64,000 nucleotides of DNA, taken from positions 21,030,592-21,094,591 of the forward strand of contig OZ025242.1 of NCBI GenBank assembly GCA_964019155.1, in the 5' to 3' direction. Shown piece by piece: positions 1-12,479 of this stretch (position 1 is its first letter; the number at the start of each line of letters is the position of its first letter). Both the position numbers and the translations under genes were made by a program. The stretch is from Osedax fenrisi (taxonomy: Eukaryota; Annelida; Polychaeta; Sabellida; Siboglinidae). The notes below the pieces were generated by a model. The model searched no databases. It was not told where the DNA came from and worked only from the letters and a program-made list of their open reading frames with translations.

Positions 1-1137
1 ACTTCCATCAACTTATTTATGGAATTTTTCAGGCGTGCTTTAATTGTATCGTATTTATTGTAAAACAAAAGTAATGTCTTGAACTTTGACTTGAATCTCA
101 AAGTTGAATCAATGGTGAGGAAGATCATCGACATTTTGGAGCATAGATGGAGAAAGATTTATGTTGGGTAGTTGTTAAATTTGATAGAACTGGAGTTGTT
201 AATTTGAATTTGTTTATTGGTATTTGTTAATATATAGTTATGTTGGGATTTAGTAAGTTAGCATGATAGTCAGGTGTGTTGTGATGAGTAGCTAAATGTA
301 TGGTGATGCAACTCTTATAAAATATACACGATTTTATTGGCAGCAAATGTAATTTGGTTCTTAGAGGGGATATATGTTATTTGTAATGGTTGGCTATGTT
401 GAATATGAATCAGATGGCTGAGTTTTTAAGGATTTGGAGATTAATTATTATAAATTGTGAATAACTAATATTAAAATAAGTGATAGTCATTTAATCTGAA
501 TGTGGAATTGTAGTGATGGGTCAATTAATATACCAATATTTTTAACTTTATTGACGTAAGAAATACTCAAATTGTTAACAGTAATTTGTGGTGGAAGAAA
601 TACAGTAGTAGATGTTTTAATGTACAGTGATTAAGTTTTAAGTCAGTTTAGTGATGCGGGTTTAGTTATTGGTAAACCAGGTATGTATATCAGTAATGCA
701 GTAATTAAATAAATGTTGTCATTATTAGGGTATGTCAATCTACAATGTAATTGTATGTAATCAGAATACGAGTGTTAGTCTATAGTAGGTAAGATTTGTT
801 AATAATGTTAAATAAGGGAAGTAGATAGATGAGATACAATGAAAGAGATACAATGTACACTTTTTCTAATCATTATTTATACTCTTATGAAAAAAACACT
901 TATATTTTAATAATTTATGTTGTATTACAATTTATTTATTATGTGGATATGTAAGTTTTTATTAAATATATTATATATAATATTAATAGATACGTACTTA
1001 TTTAATTATATAATGGGACACCTAAATGATAAGATGATTGGCGTAAGAAGATTAATTGATGGGTTCAGCATTTTCTATGTAATAATAAAATATAACCATT
1101 ATATAATATACATAAGTTATAGATACAGTTAAAATTA

Positions 1138-1178
<41 letters not shown>

Positions 1179-1234
1179 TTATAATTAATATATTTTATTT
1201 ATTAATTCTACTTTTTTTAGTTGTAGTTGTTGGA
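1..1234. other. AT-rich flank, no gene recognised
   Basis: Positions 1-850 have a visible strand bias (the minus strand is C/A-rich) and are less AT-extreme than what follows, which would fit a very decayed LINE on the minus strand, but I find no motif to support that. A (TA)n tract lies at about 1140-1172. The sequence is not mirrored in the right arm, so it sits outside the inverted repeat. Confidence 0.4.
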
Positions 1235-2116
1235 CCTCTCATATTTAATTCTCCTAAATTGCATATATTTATTCTATTTAAATTTGTATATATATTTTCT
1301 AAGATTTTATTCTAATTTTTATCTTTTATTGATAATAATATAAATAATTATTACATGATTTGATTATTACAAGATGATTAAATAAATACAATAATTTCTA
1401 AATATGTTATTAAATATTTTATTTATTTGTATCATTTAAATTAAAAATAACTCTAAATATTTCTAAACATTATAATATATTACTATTTATAATGTAACTT
1501 ATCATATTAATAAAAGTGTAATTATGTTGATGATCAGTTACTTCTATAGTTAAACCGGATTGCCTAAATATGATGAAAATGATAATAATAATAATCATAA
1601 TAATATGTAGGTATTTATACGGTATTTTTGAAATGTTAAATAATTATGAAAATTAAAGTGCATACATTTAATATTTTATTATAAGTTCAATGAATATAAC
1701 ATGTAAATGTATTTTTTTCAAGCATAACATTATATTATTATAATAATTTATAACATATATTAAACTTATATATATAATTATTGGTACTTATTTAACATAT
1801 AGTATAATTAATTAATTACATTTTAGATAATCAATAATAGTATACTATTATATATAATATATAACATATAATAAATAAGATTATATTAATAGTATACTAT
1901 TTGACTAGTATGCCTATAGGCATCCATTTCAATTTTCATTTTCATTCGGACTTATCCTGTATTTATTAATGTATTAATTAATCATGTATTGTATATATTA
2001 TATATACTTACTATTATATCGAGGTATATACAATATACATTTTTAGATTACTAATATAATGAATACATAACATATGGTAATATAATTTTGAAATGTATAT
2101 ACATTCATATAAATAA

Positions 2117-2152
<36 letters not shown>

Positions 2153-2534
2153 GTTGTGTATATTATATATAATACTATTACGAATTTAATATGATAACTA
2201 TATTAGTTGAAATACTATATATTTAAATGAAATGAACTTATTCATTATATTTACATATAAATATAATCATTACAAGTAATATCATGCTAAATAAGTAACA
2301 AATAAATAGTATTACATAATTTCTATGACATAACTATTGTATAATATATACACATATTACTATTATTCACGTGACGTATATTATGATCAGCAGTTTAATT
2401 AATATAAACAAAATAATCATTGTTATACATATTATGTTCATTATTTTAGCTTACAATATATTTAATAGTTCCAAAAAATCATCCACACATATATGATATT
2501 ACGTATGTATTATATAAAATTCCATATACACACA

Positions 2535-2537
<3 letters not shown>

Positions 2538-2618
<81 letters not shown>
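2538..2618. repeat. (TA)n microsatellite, about 80 bp
   Basis: Uninterrupted TA. The right arm has a matching but shorter tract at about 27,047-27,086, so tract length changed after the arms separated. Dozens of similar tracts occur throughout the window. Confidence 0.95.
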
Positions 2619-2622
<4 letters not shown>

Positions 2623-2694
2623 GTATATAGAATTGTTGTCTATTATTAATTTAATTTAATAAATAAAAAGAATATATATATATGATTTACTCAC

Positions 2695-2792
2695 TTTTAT
2701 AGCAGACAATATATTTCCTATTTCTAATTATATAGTACTTTAAAAAAGATGGACGGCAACAGAACTGATGCAGTACCTTCCTCAATTTCATT
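2695..2792 (-). other. Exon-like 98-nt block with three Cys codons (left copy)
   Basis: On the minus strand the block is bounded by a CCATCAG acceptor-like and a GTGAGT donor-like sequence. One frame is open throughout and encodes about 32 residues with a CC pair (CCRPS) and a third Cys near the end (VCYK). The same block, with the same length, borders and open frame, is in the right arm at 26,870-26,967, and most differences change amino acids. It lies downstream of the cysteine-rich peptide gene on the same strand, but its entry phase does not match that gene's exons. It may belong to a second peptide gene or be an old exon. Partner exons were not found. Confidence 0.35.
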
Positions 2793-3140
2793 CTGATGGA
2801 GAATATGATTATACAACAGTTCATTATTATATCATTTATTATAGTTATTATATAGTATATTACATGTATTATATTTATTATAGTTAATAAAATAAAATGT
2901 ATATTATTATAATTTTAAAATACAAAATTACCAATATATATTACAAATTAAAATATTAATTGTTAATTTATAATAATTTGTATTTAAATTAACTAATTTA
3001 ATTATTACATAACATTAAACATCTATGATATTATTTATTTATCGTACACATATCAATATTTATTATCATTAAAATATGTCATATATGCTAAAGAGACACG
3101 TGGATAACTTTTAGAGGTTTAGACAACAGGTAAATATGTC

Positions 3141-3186
3141 TAACACCTAAACAATGTTAACTATAGTTAACATTGTTTAGGTGTTA
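3141..3186. repeat. Perfect 46-bp palindrome at the end of the left peptide gene
   Basis: Two 23-nt arms (3141-3163 and 3164-3186) are exact reverse complements with no spacer. The right arm of the giant repeat has only one of the two arms at this place (about 26,630-26,652). The left copy therefore gained about 27 nt of inverted sequence, which created the TAG at 3188-3190 that now ends the reading frame three codons earlier than in the right copy. Confidence 0.9.
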
Positions 3187-3187
3187 C

Positions 3188-3388
3188 CTATAGGTCACAT
3201 ACTGACCTAATACACCAATATCTTCTCCACCAAAATCCGCATCGAGTCCTAACTGTATACGTCACATATTTAAATCGATGACATGGACGTTGTAAACCGG
3301 AAGACATTGTTATTCCACAGTGTCCACAATATCTATCTGTTAAATTGTTGTTTAAGATAATACTTAGATAATCACATTGTTAGTAATA

Positions 3389-3434
<46 letters not shown>

Positions 3435-3811
3435 GTAAATGTATAAATAACTCTTTGAAAGTGTGCTGTTTTCAACATCTTTAATTTGTTCTGTTATATT
3501 TCCTCCTGCCTTTATAATATCATCTTCATATTTCTCTGGTGCTTCAGTGTATACTATTAGTGATAGTATTATAGTGTTTTTTACATATAATTTAATTATA
3601 ATATTATATTTTGACATCAATTTTTAATTTATGAAATAAAATTACATGATATAATTGAAATATGTAATTATAAATAAGATATTATTTATTATATAATAAT
3701 TAATGAACACTAACCTGCTGTTGTAGCCTGGTTGTCCTCCTCTTCTTGTGAACTCGCATACACACAACAATAGGCTATCGTCAACAATAGCACTACGGGT
3801 AATAACCTCAT
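3188..3811 (-). CDS. Secreted cysteine-rich cationic peptide precursor, left copy (3 coding exons)
   Basis: Coding exons on the minus strand are 3715-3811, 3452-3553 and 3188-3336, about 115 residues. Both introns are phase 1, and the ATG follows a CAG acceptor by one base. Exon 1 encodes a signal peptide (MRLL, Val/Leu core, Cys-Cys, then YASS) followed by an acidic start QEEED. Exon 2 is a mostly acidic propiece with an NIT glycosylation-type site. Exon 3 encodes the likely mature peptide: rich in Arg, Tyr and Trp, with six Cys spaced C-x2-C-x11-C-x13-C-x8-C-x4-C and the block CGFWWRRYWC. The canonical exon 2 donor seen in the right copy is altered here; GTTATT at 3450-3451 would keep the phase. 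The layout is that of a secreted defence or venom-type peptide, but I do not recognise the family, so function is inference. The mirrored partner is at 26,004-26,644. Confidence 0.68.
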
Positions 3812-3863
3812 CCTGTACAATATCATCGGTATTATATAATATATTTAACAGTGAAATATTCAA

Positions 3864-4510
3864 ATAATATAATAATAATCAGATTAGTTAATCGTAATAA
3901 ACGAGAACAAATCCAGATAGATATATAAGTTTGTATGAACTTATCGAGATATCTTCCTGTCAGAAAAATGAATAGGAATAAATAAACATATTTATTAATA
4001 GTAGGCCTACCAATATAGTAAATTATATTATGATATCATAATTAATATTAATATGATTTACTATATAAAAAACAATAAATGTATCTCTGAATAATATATT
4101 AATATAACAGTGTACCTTAATCAGTGAGTTATTAACGTGTAATATTCGTAATGCAGGTAACAGACAGACTATGTTATATATAGTAATGAAAATATCACGT
4201 GGTTTAATAATATTATTTGATTTTATATTATGACGTGAACATATTTATATGTAAATTCCTTATAAGATTGTTAGTAAATCTTAATAAAATACAGTGAAAA
4301 AGTTAAATTATTATAAACGATATGGGTGTGGCTAATATATTTGTGAAGGATGATTGATTCTTTATATTGTTTTTATATATTATTGTAATAATATCGATTA
4401 TATTATTGAGAATATATTATATTTATTGTATAATATGTATTCAATATGTAGATGTGTTTAATGTAAATATATCATAAATATGTTATTGATTTTAATTGTA
4501 TTTATGTTTT

Positions 4511-4548
<38 letters not shown>

Positions 4549-5465
4549 TAATAATGACAAATTAACATTATTATAAACATATTAATTTTAAAATTAAATA
4601 TATTACTAAATAATAATTTATAATTACTTTAATATCATTGATTCTATTATCATTATTAGTATTAATATTAATTATTAAATAGATATATAAATTTAGAATT
4701 ATTAAATTAGAATTTTAATTATTTTTATTTTTTAATATTTAATATTACATAATTTAAAGTTTATTCAAAGTTCCAATTTATGTCAGATAAATAACCAATA
4801 TTTTGTGATACTTATTTATTTACATAAATGATATAAATTATTTATGATAACTTATATTTGTTATTAATTTCAGTGACTAAATAAAGTTTAAGACATAGTC
4901 TATTAACACTAAAAAAAGAAATTACAATGATGATTTCTAAGCCTTTGGTTTTACAAAATTAATATATAAAGGTGTTGAAAAACTACAGTATGTTATATAT
5001 CGTATACATTTTCAATAATTAATGGAACCTTGTTATATTGTTTATATACAATTACTTTGTTTACAATATAATTTTACATATATATATATCATAATGTAAT
5101 ACATTTAGTAAATATATTGTATCTATATATATACATATATTCATGTACTGTATATAATATGTTCATACTGTAATATGACGAGTATTTTTATAAATGATTT
5201 TTAAATCAACAAGATGACCTAGTATTTAATATATTTTATTGAATTTCTTTAGATATTACATTAATTTAAATCATTTAATTTATAATTATTCATAAAATAA
5301 CAATTTTAATTATACAATATATTCGTATTAGTTAACCTTATAGTACTACGCTAGCATTAATAAGTGTTTAACTTGATTGTATTAGATTGGTCTTATATTC
5401 TATATGACTTATTCATTTAAAAATCACTAGATAATAATATTTGAAATGAATTATATTATAGATTG
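3864..5465. other. AT-rich arm sequence, no further gene
   Basis: Apart from the promoter block above, this is AT-rich sequence with a (TA)n tract near 4,518-4,545. It mirrors 18,780-19,572 and 25,260-25,960, and the 5.7-kb element of the right arm is inserted at the point matching 4,545. No coding signal was seen. Confidence 0.6.
4116..4201 (-). promoter_or_regulatory. Promoter and non-coding first exon of the left peptide gene
   Basis: On the minus strand a CACGTG E-box (4196-4201) lies 12 nt before a TATA box, CTATATATAA (4174-4183). A short transcribed leader probably starts near 4150 and ends at a donor, ATTAAG|GTACAC, at 4116. The matching acceptor is the CAG just before the ATG (3813-3814). 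The same elements with the same 12-nt spacing occur at 25,588-25,673 in the right arm. Confidence 0.55.
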
Positions 5466-5689
5466 CATTGAAAATAGCTAAAGCTAAAAAAGCTCATATT
5501 TTCGCATAAGAACTGATTTTATCATTTGCAATATATATGTTCAAATTTTCAAAAAATGTTCAACTATGCCCTATTTTTGAAAGATTCTTTGAAAATAAAA
5601 TTGCATTAAAAATTGTATTTGCGCATACTCAATATTCAATAATACCATCCCTATTACCCATCCAATTGACTCATTAAGTATATTCATTA

Positions 5690-7240
5690 AGTACATGTCC
5701 TACTCGTGAAATCTCACTGTACCTACCCCCACTGATCCCCTACCTATCTCATTATAACACACACTTTCACCCTTATTTTCTCCTATTTTATTGGATATTA
5801 TTTAGCGAACTCACTAAACTCTGGCTAGATTTCACCCTGCCTCAAGACTGCCATAATCTCTCCTATTCTAAAAAAACAAAGCCTCGATCCACACCTCCAT
5901 AGCAATTATCGCCCGATCTCCCACCTACCCTTATTAAGTAAAATATAAGAATGAATTGTTTACAAACAACTTATATCGCCCATATAAATAAAAATAATCT
6001 TTTCGACTCGTTTCTAAGCGCTTTTCGTAAGGGTCATTCGACCGAAACAGCCTTACTCCATATTACTGACATAGTATTATCTACCTTAAAAAGCAACACG
6101 TGTTGCTAGCTAATCCTACTCGATCTTTCATCTGCTTTTGATACACTGGACCAAAACATATTAATCTCGTGTCTTACCATACTGGGTATATATGGCTTAG
6201 CATTATGGGTTACTTCATATCTGACAAACCGCATTATCTCTATTATGATTGGAAATTATTACACACTTATCCACTTAACCATGGTATTCCCCAAGTATAC
6301 GTTCTAGGTCCATCCCTCTTTTTTATTTATATCCGCCCTATTGATGATCTAATTAATAACTTTCCAAATATACACAAGCATATTTTTGCTGATAATATTC
6401 AACTCTTTACCTTTTCCCATATAAATTCTCATAATACCATTGACTCTGAATTAATCGAGTGTGATAACTGCATAGTATTATGGCTTCTATCCAATAAATT
6501 ACTAAATAATTCCTCTAAGACTACTGTATTTAATATATCTACTTCTAATACCTCCTTTCCAAACTTTACTTTAAATAACATTATAATTTCTTCTTCCCAT
6601 TCTTCCAAAAACCTAGGATTAGTATTTGATGACAAATTATCATTTAAGAATCACATATCATCCATTACAAAATCCAACGTTCATCCACAACTACTGTTCT
6701 TTCATAATGAATTACATCCTGCTAAATCTACTGCTCCATTAAATCGGATTATCCGTTCCTTAATACGTACTATATACTGCATAACACGACTGGATAACTC
6801 TACTACAACATCACATCAATCATCTCGTATGTGTCCACCCTTCTCCCTCAGGTGTAAATTACTTATACTATCTATATTCCATAAATCAATATATTTTTCC
6901 ACAACTAGCTATATCTTGATCTAATTAAAAAAACGTAAAATAGTACATTCTCTGGGTTAACTAAATGCTCCTCTCCTAATCTCCCAGATCTCTAGTAAAA
7001 CTTTCATTAATTCTAGAGCTTTTAAAAATTCCGGTCCCACCCTATGGAATTCCCTCCCTCCTACCATTAATTCTATTAGGTCCCACAAAAGATTTATAAA
7101 TCTTGCTTCTTCTTTTATCTTTAACTCTAATCATTAATCATCCAACATATTATTTGTGTTCGTTTTATATTCAACGTATATTATTATTAAATTGTTATTG
7201 TATTATTATTATATTATTATTATTTTCTACCCGTACATAC
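5690..7240 (+). pseudogene. Decayed CR1/L2-type LINE reverse transcriptase, left arm
   Basis: Recognisable reverse-transcriptase pieces occur in order but in different frames: NYRPISHLPLLSK (about 5,897-5,935), FRKGHSTETALLHITD (about 6,025-6,070), SSAFDTLDQNIL (about 6,130-6,165), a degraded VPQGSVLGP-like block near 6,285-6,320, FADNIQLF for the catalytic FADD box (about 6,385), then a C-terminal region to 6,924. The tail has an ATT-rich stretch near 7,190. Frameshifts and stops show it is dead. An inverted copy with its own lesions lies at 16,870-18,500, so this element was present before the arms duplicated. Confidence 0.8.
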
Positions 7241-7670
7241 GAGGGGTATTTATTTGATATAGTTTCAATTTATAATAGTTAACTTCTATAATGACTAATA
7301 TACATACACGATGTATATATCTAATGATAATATACAAAACTATATAGGTCGATATAATGAAACATATATAAATTCAATTATACTCATTTAACAATAACAT
7401 TATAAGAGTAGTTATCTATTTATTTGTAATTCAATAGTAATTATTTGTTATATATACCCTATATACATTTTCAAAAGAAAAGCCATCCTATACATATACA
7501 TTTTATAAATAAATATATTGATTTCTTCTCATTAGTTTAGATTATATAAATTAAAATCTATTCAATTATTTTTAGGCAATATATGTTGTCGAAATATCAT
7601 ATATCATCTATACATATAAAAGAAAGTCTATTTAAATATTTATTTATTTATTTATTTATATATATATATA

Positions 7671-8382
7671 CTAGCTGGCAACCGCCTGGCGTTGCCCGGG
7701 TATTATACTTGTAGTGGGAAATAATAATGTCTGAAATGTTGCCCTGCCTATTTATATATATGTTTATTTATATATGCCTATTTATATATATGCCTATTTA
7801 TATATATGTTGCCCTGCCTATTTACATATGAATATATCCAAATTTGAATGGCATTATAATTATTACAAATTTTATTTATATTTTATGTTCTATGTTTAAG
7901 AAAACGGCTCGAAGGATTTATAAAATTTAAATTGCTACTAATTATCTAGGACAATAGTATTGTGGTTGTTCGGATGATTTTTTTATTTCAGCGTCTACAC
8001 CGATCATAATTACGTAAAACTGTCCTTTTAGAGCTATTTCCAACCTATAGGTATATCGGGAATTATTTTTATTTTAGAATAAAATGTTTCACACATAAAA
8101 TGTATGCGAATGTGAGGTGTTTTGTAAAAATGTAGTAAAAATATATTCACTTTACTTTAATTAATGCATTCGTTAATAGCAATAAATGGAGATAACGTTT
8201 GCGTTTTCGCTATATTTAACGAAGACATTTTGAATTTATCAATAAACACTTAAATTTAAGTGCTTTGTTATAAATACATAAATTGATTTCTATAATTAAA
8301 TAGTTGTTTACATCTACATTGTTAACGATCCCACGGGTACAACACGTATAATACCCGGGCAACGCCGGGTTGTAGCCAGCTA
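7671..8382. mobile_element. TIR element of 0.71 kb, present only in the left arm
   Basis: The ends are inverted repeats of about 40 bp, with AGCTGGC at both tips and an identical core GGCGTTGCCCGGGTATTATAC. It is flanked by TA. The right arm has the empty site near 16,440-16,460, with continuous arm sequence on both sides. No transposase frame was seen, so it is non-autonomous. I do not assign a superfamily. Confidence 0.85.
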
Positions 8383-8399
8383 ATATAATTATAAAATAA

Positions 8400-8985
8400 C
8401 AAAGTATTGGTAATAAATAAAATATAAATATACAAATGTTTACTTAATTAAATAGATTACTATTATTACTATTTAATTTATTATCAATTTACAATTTTGT
8501 AAAAAAAATATACTAATTTAACTCTTTTAATTATTGAAAATGTAATTTTTTATTTTAATTGATACAATTATCGTGTAATATATTTTTGTCTACAATATAT
8601 CTATATTTCAATATATTCAATTTATAATTATATATTTTAATTTTTTTTTAATTATATATTTTAATTATATATATAATGCCAAGAAAGCTCGCCCTGGTAA
8701 GTAAGTTATTATATAAAGAATTTATAATTGTTGTATTAATTAAATATCAACAATATCATATATATCTAATACATATAGGTACATTATTCATTATAATAAA
8801 TTATAATTCAAACAGAAATCGATTATATAATATTCTTTTATATATTTTATATTCTTTCAAATCTCATAATAAATATATATACCAATACATATACTATACA
8901 TCCATTGTATTGTATATGTATTGTTTTTTTGAAAATATACTTTGTTTGCTATAATTATAACTTAATTATATAATTATATTTTTAT
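8400..8985. other. AT-rich arm sequence
   Basis: Mirrored at 15,865-16,440. No gene recognised; short open frames here are AT-driven and are not conserved between the arms. Confidence 0.6.
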
Positions 8986-9150
8986 TTTGGTGGAGTCCTT
9001 TCATCCTATCTAGGAACTTAGATGAAGATTTACACTTATAGCCAAATGGCTATAATATCCCTTCATACCCGCTCTTTTTTTAATGCATCAATGTTTTTAA
9101 CGAGAAGCGATAATTTATTTATATACCATTATATAAATCACTTCTATCAA
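8986..9150 (-). mobile_element. tRNA-derived SINE, 3' body fragment (left arm)
   Basis: It matches the body of the SINE family seen in full at 52,990-53,252 and 59,836-60,103 (GGTGGAGTCC, GGAACTTAGATGAAG, ATCACTTCTA). The tRNA-like head is missing; sequence of an RTE-type LINE follows instead. The inverted partner is at about 15,700-15,864. Confidence 0.75.
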
Positions 9151-9152
9151 AA

Positions 9153-9704
9153 AATCGGATTTGACTACGGTGCAGAGATAAACAATAGGTTTAACGGGCT
9201 TACTATAAAAGATAGAGAACCTGAATAACTTTGGAATGATATTTGAAATATACTAAAGGAGACAGCGTATAAAACGGTCCCGAAAGTCAAAAGAAAGTTT
9301 CTAAATGGATATCGGAGGAAGCCTTAAAAATTTCTAGTGAAAGGAAATCATGAATAATATATAAAGCTAAATGCAGCGTTCCAGAAGAAAGCAAGACAGG
9401 ATAAAGAGTAAAACATCATAGATAAATGTAAACAAATTGAAGATAATAATAAAATGGGTAAAACAAGAGACCTGTTTAAAGAAATAAAAGTGATGACAGT
9501 ATCACGTAGCTCAATTTGTAGTGCTATGAAACTAATTACTGCAAGAGTGGTTTCAGAAGAAAAAGATATAAAAAAGAGATGGCAAAAATATAAATAAAAT
9601 CTATACAGAAGAGATCCTAATATAAATAATATTTTTAATGAGAATGTATATGAGGACGAACCTGATGTATTAGAAATAGAAGTGAAAGAAGCATTCAGAC
9701 ATAT
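9153..9704 (+). pseudogene. RTE-type LINE, endonuclease-to-RT linker remnant (left arm)
   Basis: One frame, broken by several stops, shows typical RTE linker motifs: NRFNGLTIKDREPE, LWNDI, CKQIEDNNKMGKTRDLFKEI, VVSEEKDIKKRWQKY and VLEIEVKEAF. No catalytic RT region follows. The mirrored copy is at 15,123-15,700. Confidence 0.75.
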
Positions 9705-9940
9705 GGCTCGTATAATCAACGGCTCGTATAATCCAATGTTTTATTTTTATTTTACTTCTCAGTTTATTTCTTGTTTTTTTGTATCGTGTCGTTTTGTATT
9801 ACTATTATTACATTTATATATTTTGTTTATATGTTATATAATTATATGTTTATATATAATTATAACTTTCTTTGTATAGGTATACCTATAATCAGTAATT
9901 CAATAAACTTTTAATCTATCTATCTAATCTATCTATATAT
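9705..9940 (+). mobile_element. LINE 3' end with (CTAT)n tail, left-arm-specific insertion
   Basis: The right arm reads straight across this point (near 15,123-15,130), so these roughly 236 bp were inserted after duplication. It ends with a CAATAAACTTTTAATCTATC-type tail. A similar tail, CAATAAACTATTATCTATC, occurs at 50,160-50,190, which suggests the same family. Confidence 0.65.
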
Positions 9941-10078
9941 CTCCGGTAAGTCTACACTTGATTTCTATGGACGAGTAATGTATATTATTAAATATCATTA
10001 ATTATCTAGGATGTGCGATCGTTTTCAAATATACTTTGATCGCTATAATTATAACATAATTATATTATTATATTATTA

Positions 10079-10361
10079 GTTTAGTGGAGTCTTTTCATCC
10101 CATCCAGGAAATAGATGAAGGATTACACTTATAACAATATAGATATAATGTCCCTTTATAGCTGCCATTATATCAATGCATCCATGGTATAAACGAGAAG
10201 CGAACATTTATTTATACACAATTATATAAGATCACTTCTAAATATTATTTTAAGACTTTATACTATTTTATATTTTACCAGACGGACAAATAAAATAAAA
10301 CAATTGTATTGAACACTCATCCTAATACCTACGTAACTGATGCACTATCCGACTTAGCCAA
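10079..10361 (-). mobile_element. tRNA-derived SINE, degenerate full-length copy (left arm)
   Basis: The body starts at TAGTGGAGTC near 10,080. The tRNA-like head, reading ATTTGGCTAAGTCGG on the minus strand, ends near 10,361. Its inverted partner is at 14,702-14,978. Confidence 0.7.
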
Positions 10362-10917
10362 ATAATATACACCTTTATATACACGAACAGTTAACACTAC
10401 ATTAAAATGTGTATGATAAGTAGGTTAAAGTACACATTGTAATATTGTCTATATCTCCACAAATATCAATATTTGCATTAGTTGTGTTTATTGTATTCGT
10501 GTTAGCGGCCTTTCACTTTCATATTTATAGATAATGACGTCATCACATATTCACAAAATAATTACATATATTATATTATAATATGTATGTCTATTTTAAC
10601 ACATAGTTAGCTGTATAGTCATCTATATATAGTGAAGTATAAAGTATCAGTAAGATATCTGCAGGATATCTAGGTATCTGAGACGAACACATCTTTTTAC
10701 GTAGAACTATTGATCATGCGAGTGACTGTGAACGGGGTCCTATACACCAACTATACAGACAGACAGACAAACAAACTATTCAACTAAGTTGCACTTAACC
10801 GATTTAGGATTAAAAAGCATTTTCATTAATCAAGCAGCAATCGTTTTATGTATCTAAAAGATATATATCTTACTATAGTTATCCATAAAAAATACGCGCA
10901 CATCGTATAGTATAGCA

Positions 10918-11014
<97 letters not shown>
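10918..11014. repeat. (CA)n followed by (TA)n
   Basis: About 17 CA units, then about 30 TA units with small interruptions. The right arm has a longer and rearranged TA-rich stretch at 13,880-14,145 in the matching place. Confidence 0.9.
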
Positions 11015-11632
11015 ACATATAATACAAATATTAGAGAGGAGTTCACAATTGGTTATAAGTTATAACTTATAACACATGTAAAATAAAATAGGATGTGAAA
11101 ATTTCAATTTTGATTAATAAATGATGATAATATATGTATTTGTATACTAATAATAAGAAAGTGAACCTATGTACCCCAGCGTATGCAGGAAACAATAGAT
11201 CGCCTATATTACCTCGTCTATTATTGATAACGTAATCCGTATGTATATATATATAGTATGGCGTGATATAGTCAAATCATAGTTAGTATATTATATATAT
11301 ATATATATAGTATATATGGTATGTATACTATATAATTTATACTATATGACATGTTCGTTAACTACTGTATTGTTGTAATTAAGTTTAGATTATTATTCCT
11401 GATTTTCATTTCAATTTTTAATTTGTAGTTGAATATATGCCGATAACTTGATGAGTACGTATAACCTATACACATGCAATATATACATGCAATACATAAG
11501 GGTGCTACATACATGTACTACGTATAATGTGGGATGTGTGTATTTAAGAAGTTATATAGTAGGTTAGATATCTATATATATAGATACTATAGACATATAA
11601 TATATAGATTATATAGTTATAAGTGTAATAAG

Positions 11633-11634
<2 letters not shown>

Positions 11635-11690
<56 letters not shown>
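11635..11690. repeat. (TA)n microsatellite in the spacer
   Basis: Uninterrupted TA of about 56 bp next to the inner end of the left arm. Confidence 0.95.
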
Positions 11691-11692
<2 letters not shown>

Positions 11693-12479
11693 AACTACTA
11701 TGGTGTTTAAATGGGATGTGGTACGATCATGCAGACACAAATAGTGGGGGCCTTTCATGCCTGTACAATGGCCAGAAGTTAAATCCACATCCAAGTCCTA
11801 CCTCCAAGTCCTACCTCCAAGTCCTACCTCCACCTTCACGCGGTAGACCCTGTTTAAACTAACGGAGGAGGTCTAACTCTTCTCGTCCCGCAAATCTACA
11901 AATCTTGCCCGTCAAATCTTATACTAAGTCCCCGCTACTGACTTGTAGTTGAAAAAAAAAACACAACTTGACCAGTTGTAAGCTGTCGATTATCCTGATC
12001 AGCAGCAGGATAATTATTGGAAGAGACGGATGAACATATTACATGGTCAACGACAAATACATCCTAACTCCGAGGCATTGTGGAAACCCATGTATGGATC
12101 GGATACTGCGCTAGGCAACGGGGAACCACTATGGTCTCATCAAGTCTAAGGAAGATCAGTGAAAGCGGTAAGCTTTATTGATTCGATACCTCCTGACAGT
12201 ATATGCAGTGCCATATATCATCATATTAAATATTTAATCATATATAAAAATAAAAAATAATAATATAATAATTCAATTTTATTTTAAAAAATAAAATAAA
12301 TGACACTGAAATAAAAAGTAGGGGTACTGAAAAAACATTATACATTTACTAAACTTAATTAGCATTAATGATGTATCGAATCCTGGAAGAATAGAAGTGG
12401 TGACAAATGATACGTATACATGAGGACTATGCATACCCGTAGGCGCACAGTTATGTGGACACCAATAACACAAAAATCA

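Larger units (their letters stand above)
1235..11305 (+). repeat. Left arm of the giant inverted repeat
   Basis: About 10.07 kb. It carries two insertions absent from the right arm: a TIR element at 7,671-8,382 and a LINE 3' end at about 9,705-9,940. Without these it is about 9.1 kb. Confidence 0.88.

Noticed and set aside
9348..9719. Minus-strand open frame of 123 codons
   Set aside because: It is antisense to the RTE linker remnant, whose motifs are clear on the plus strand.
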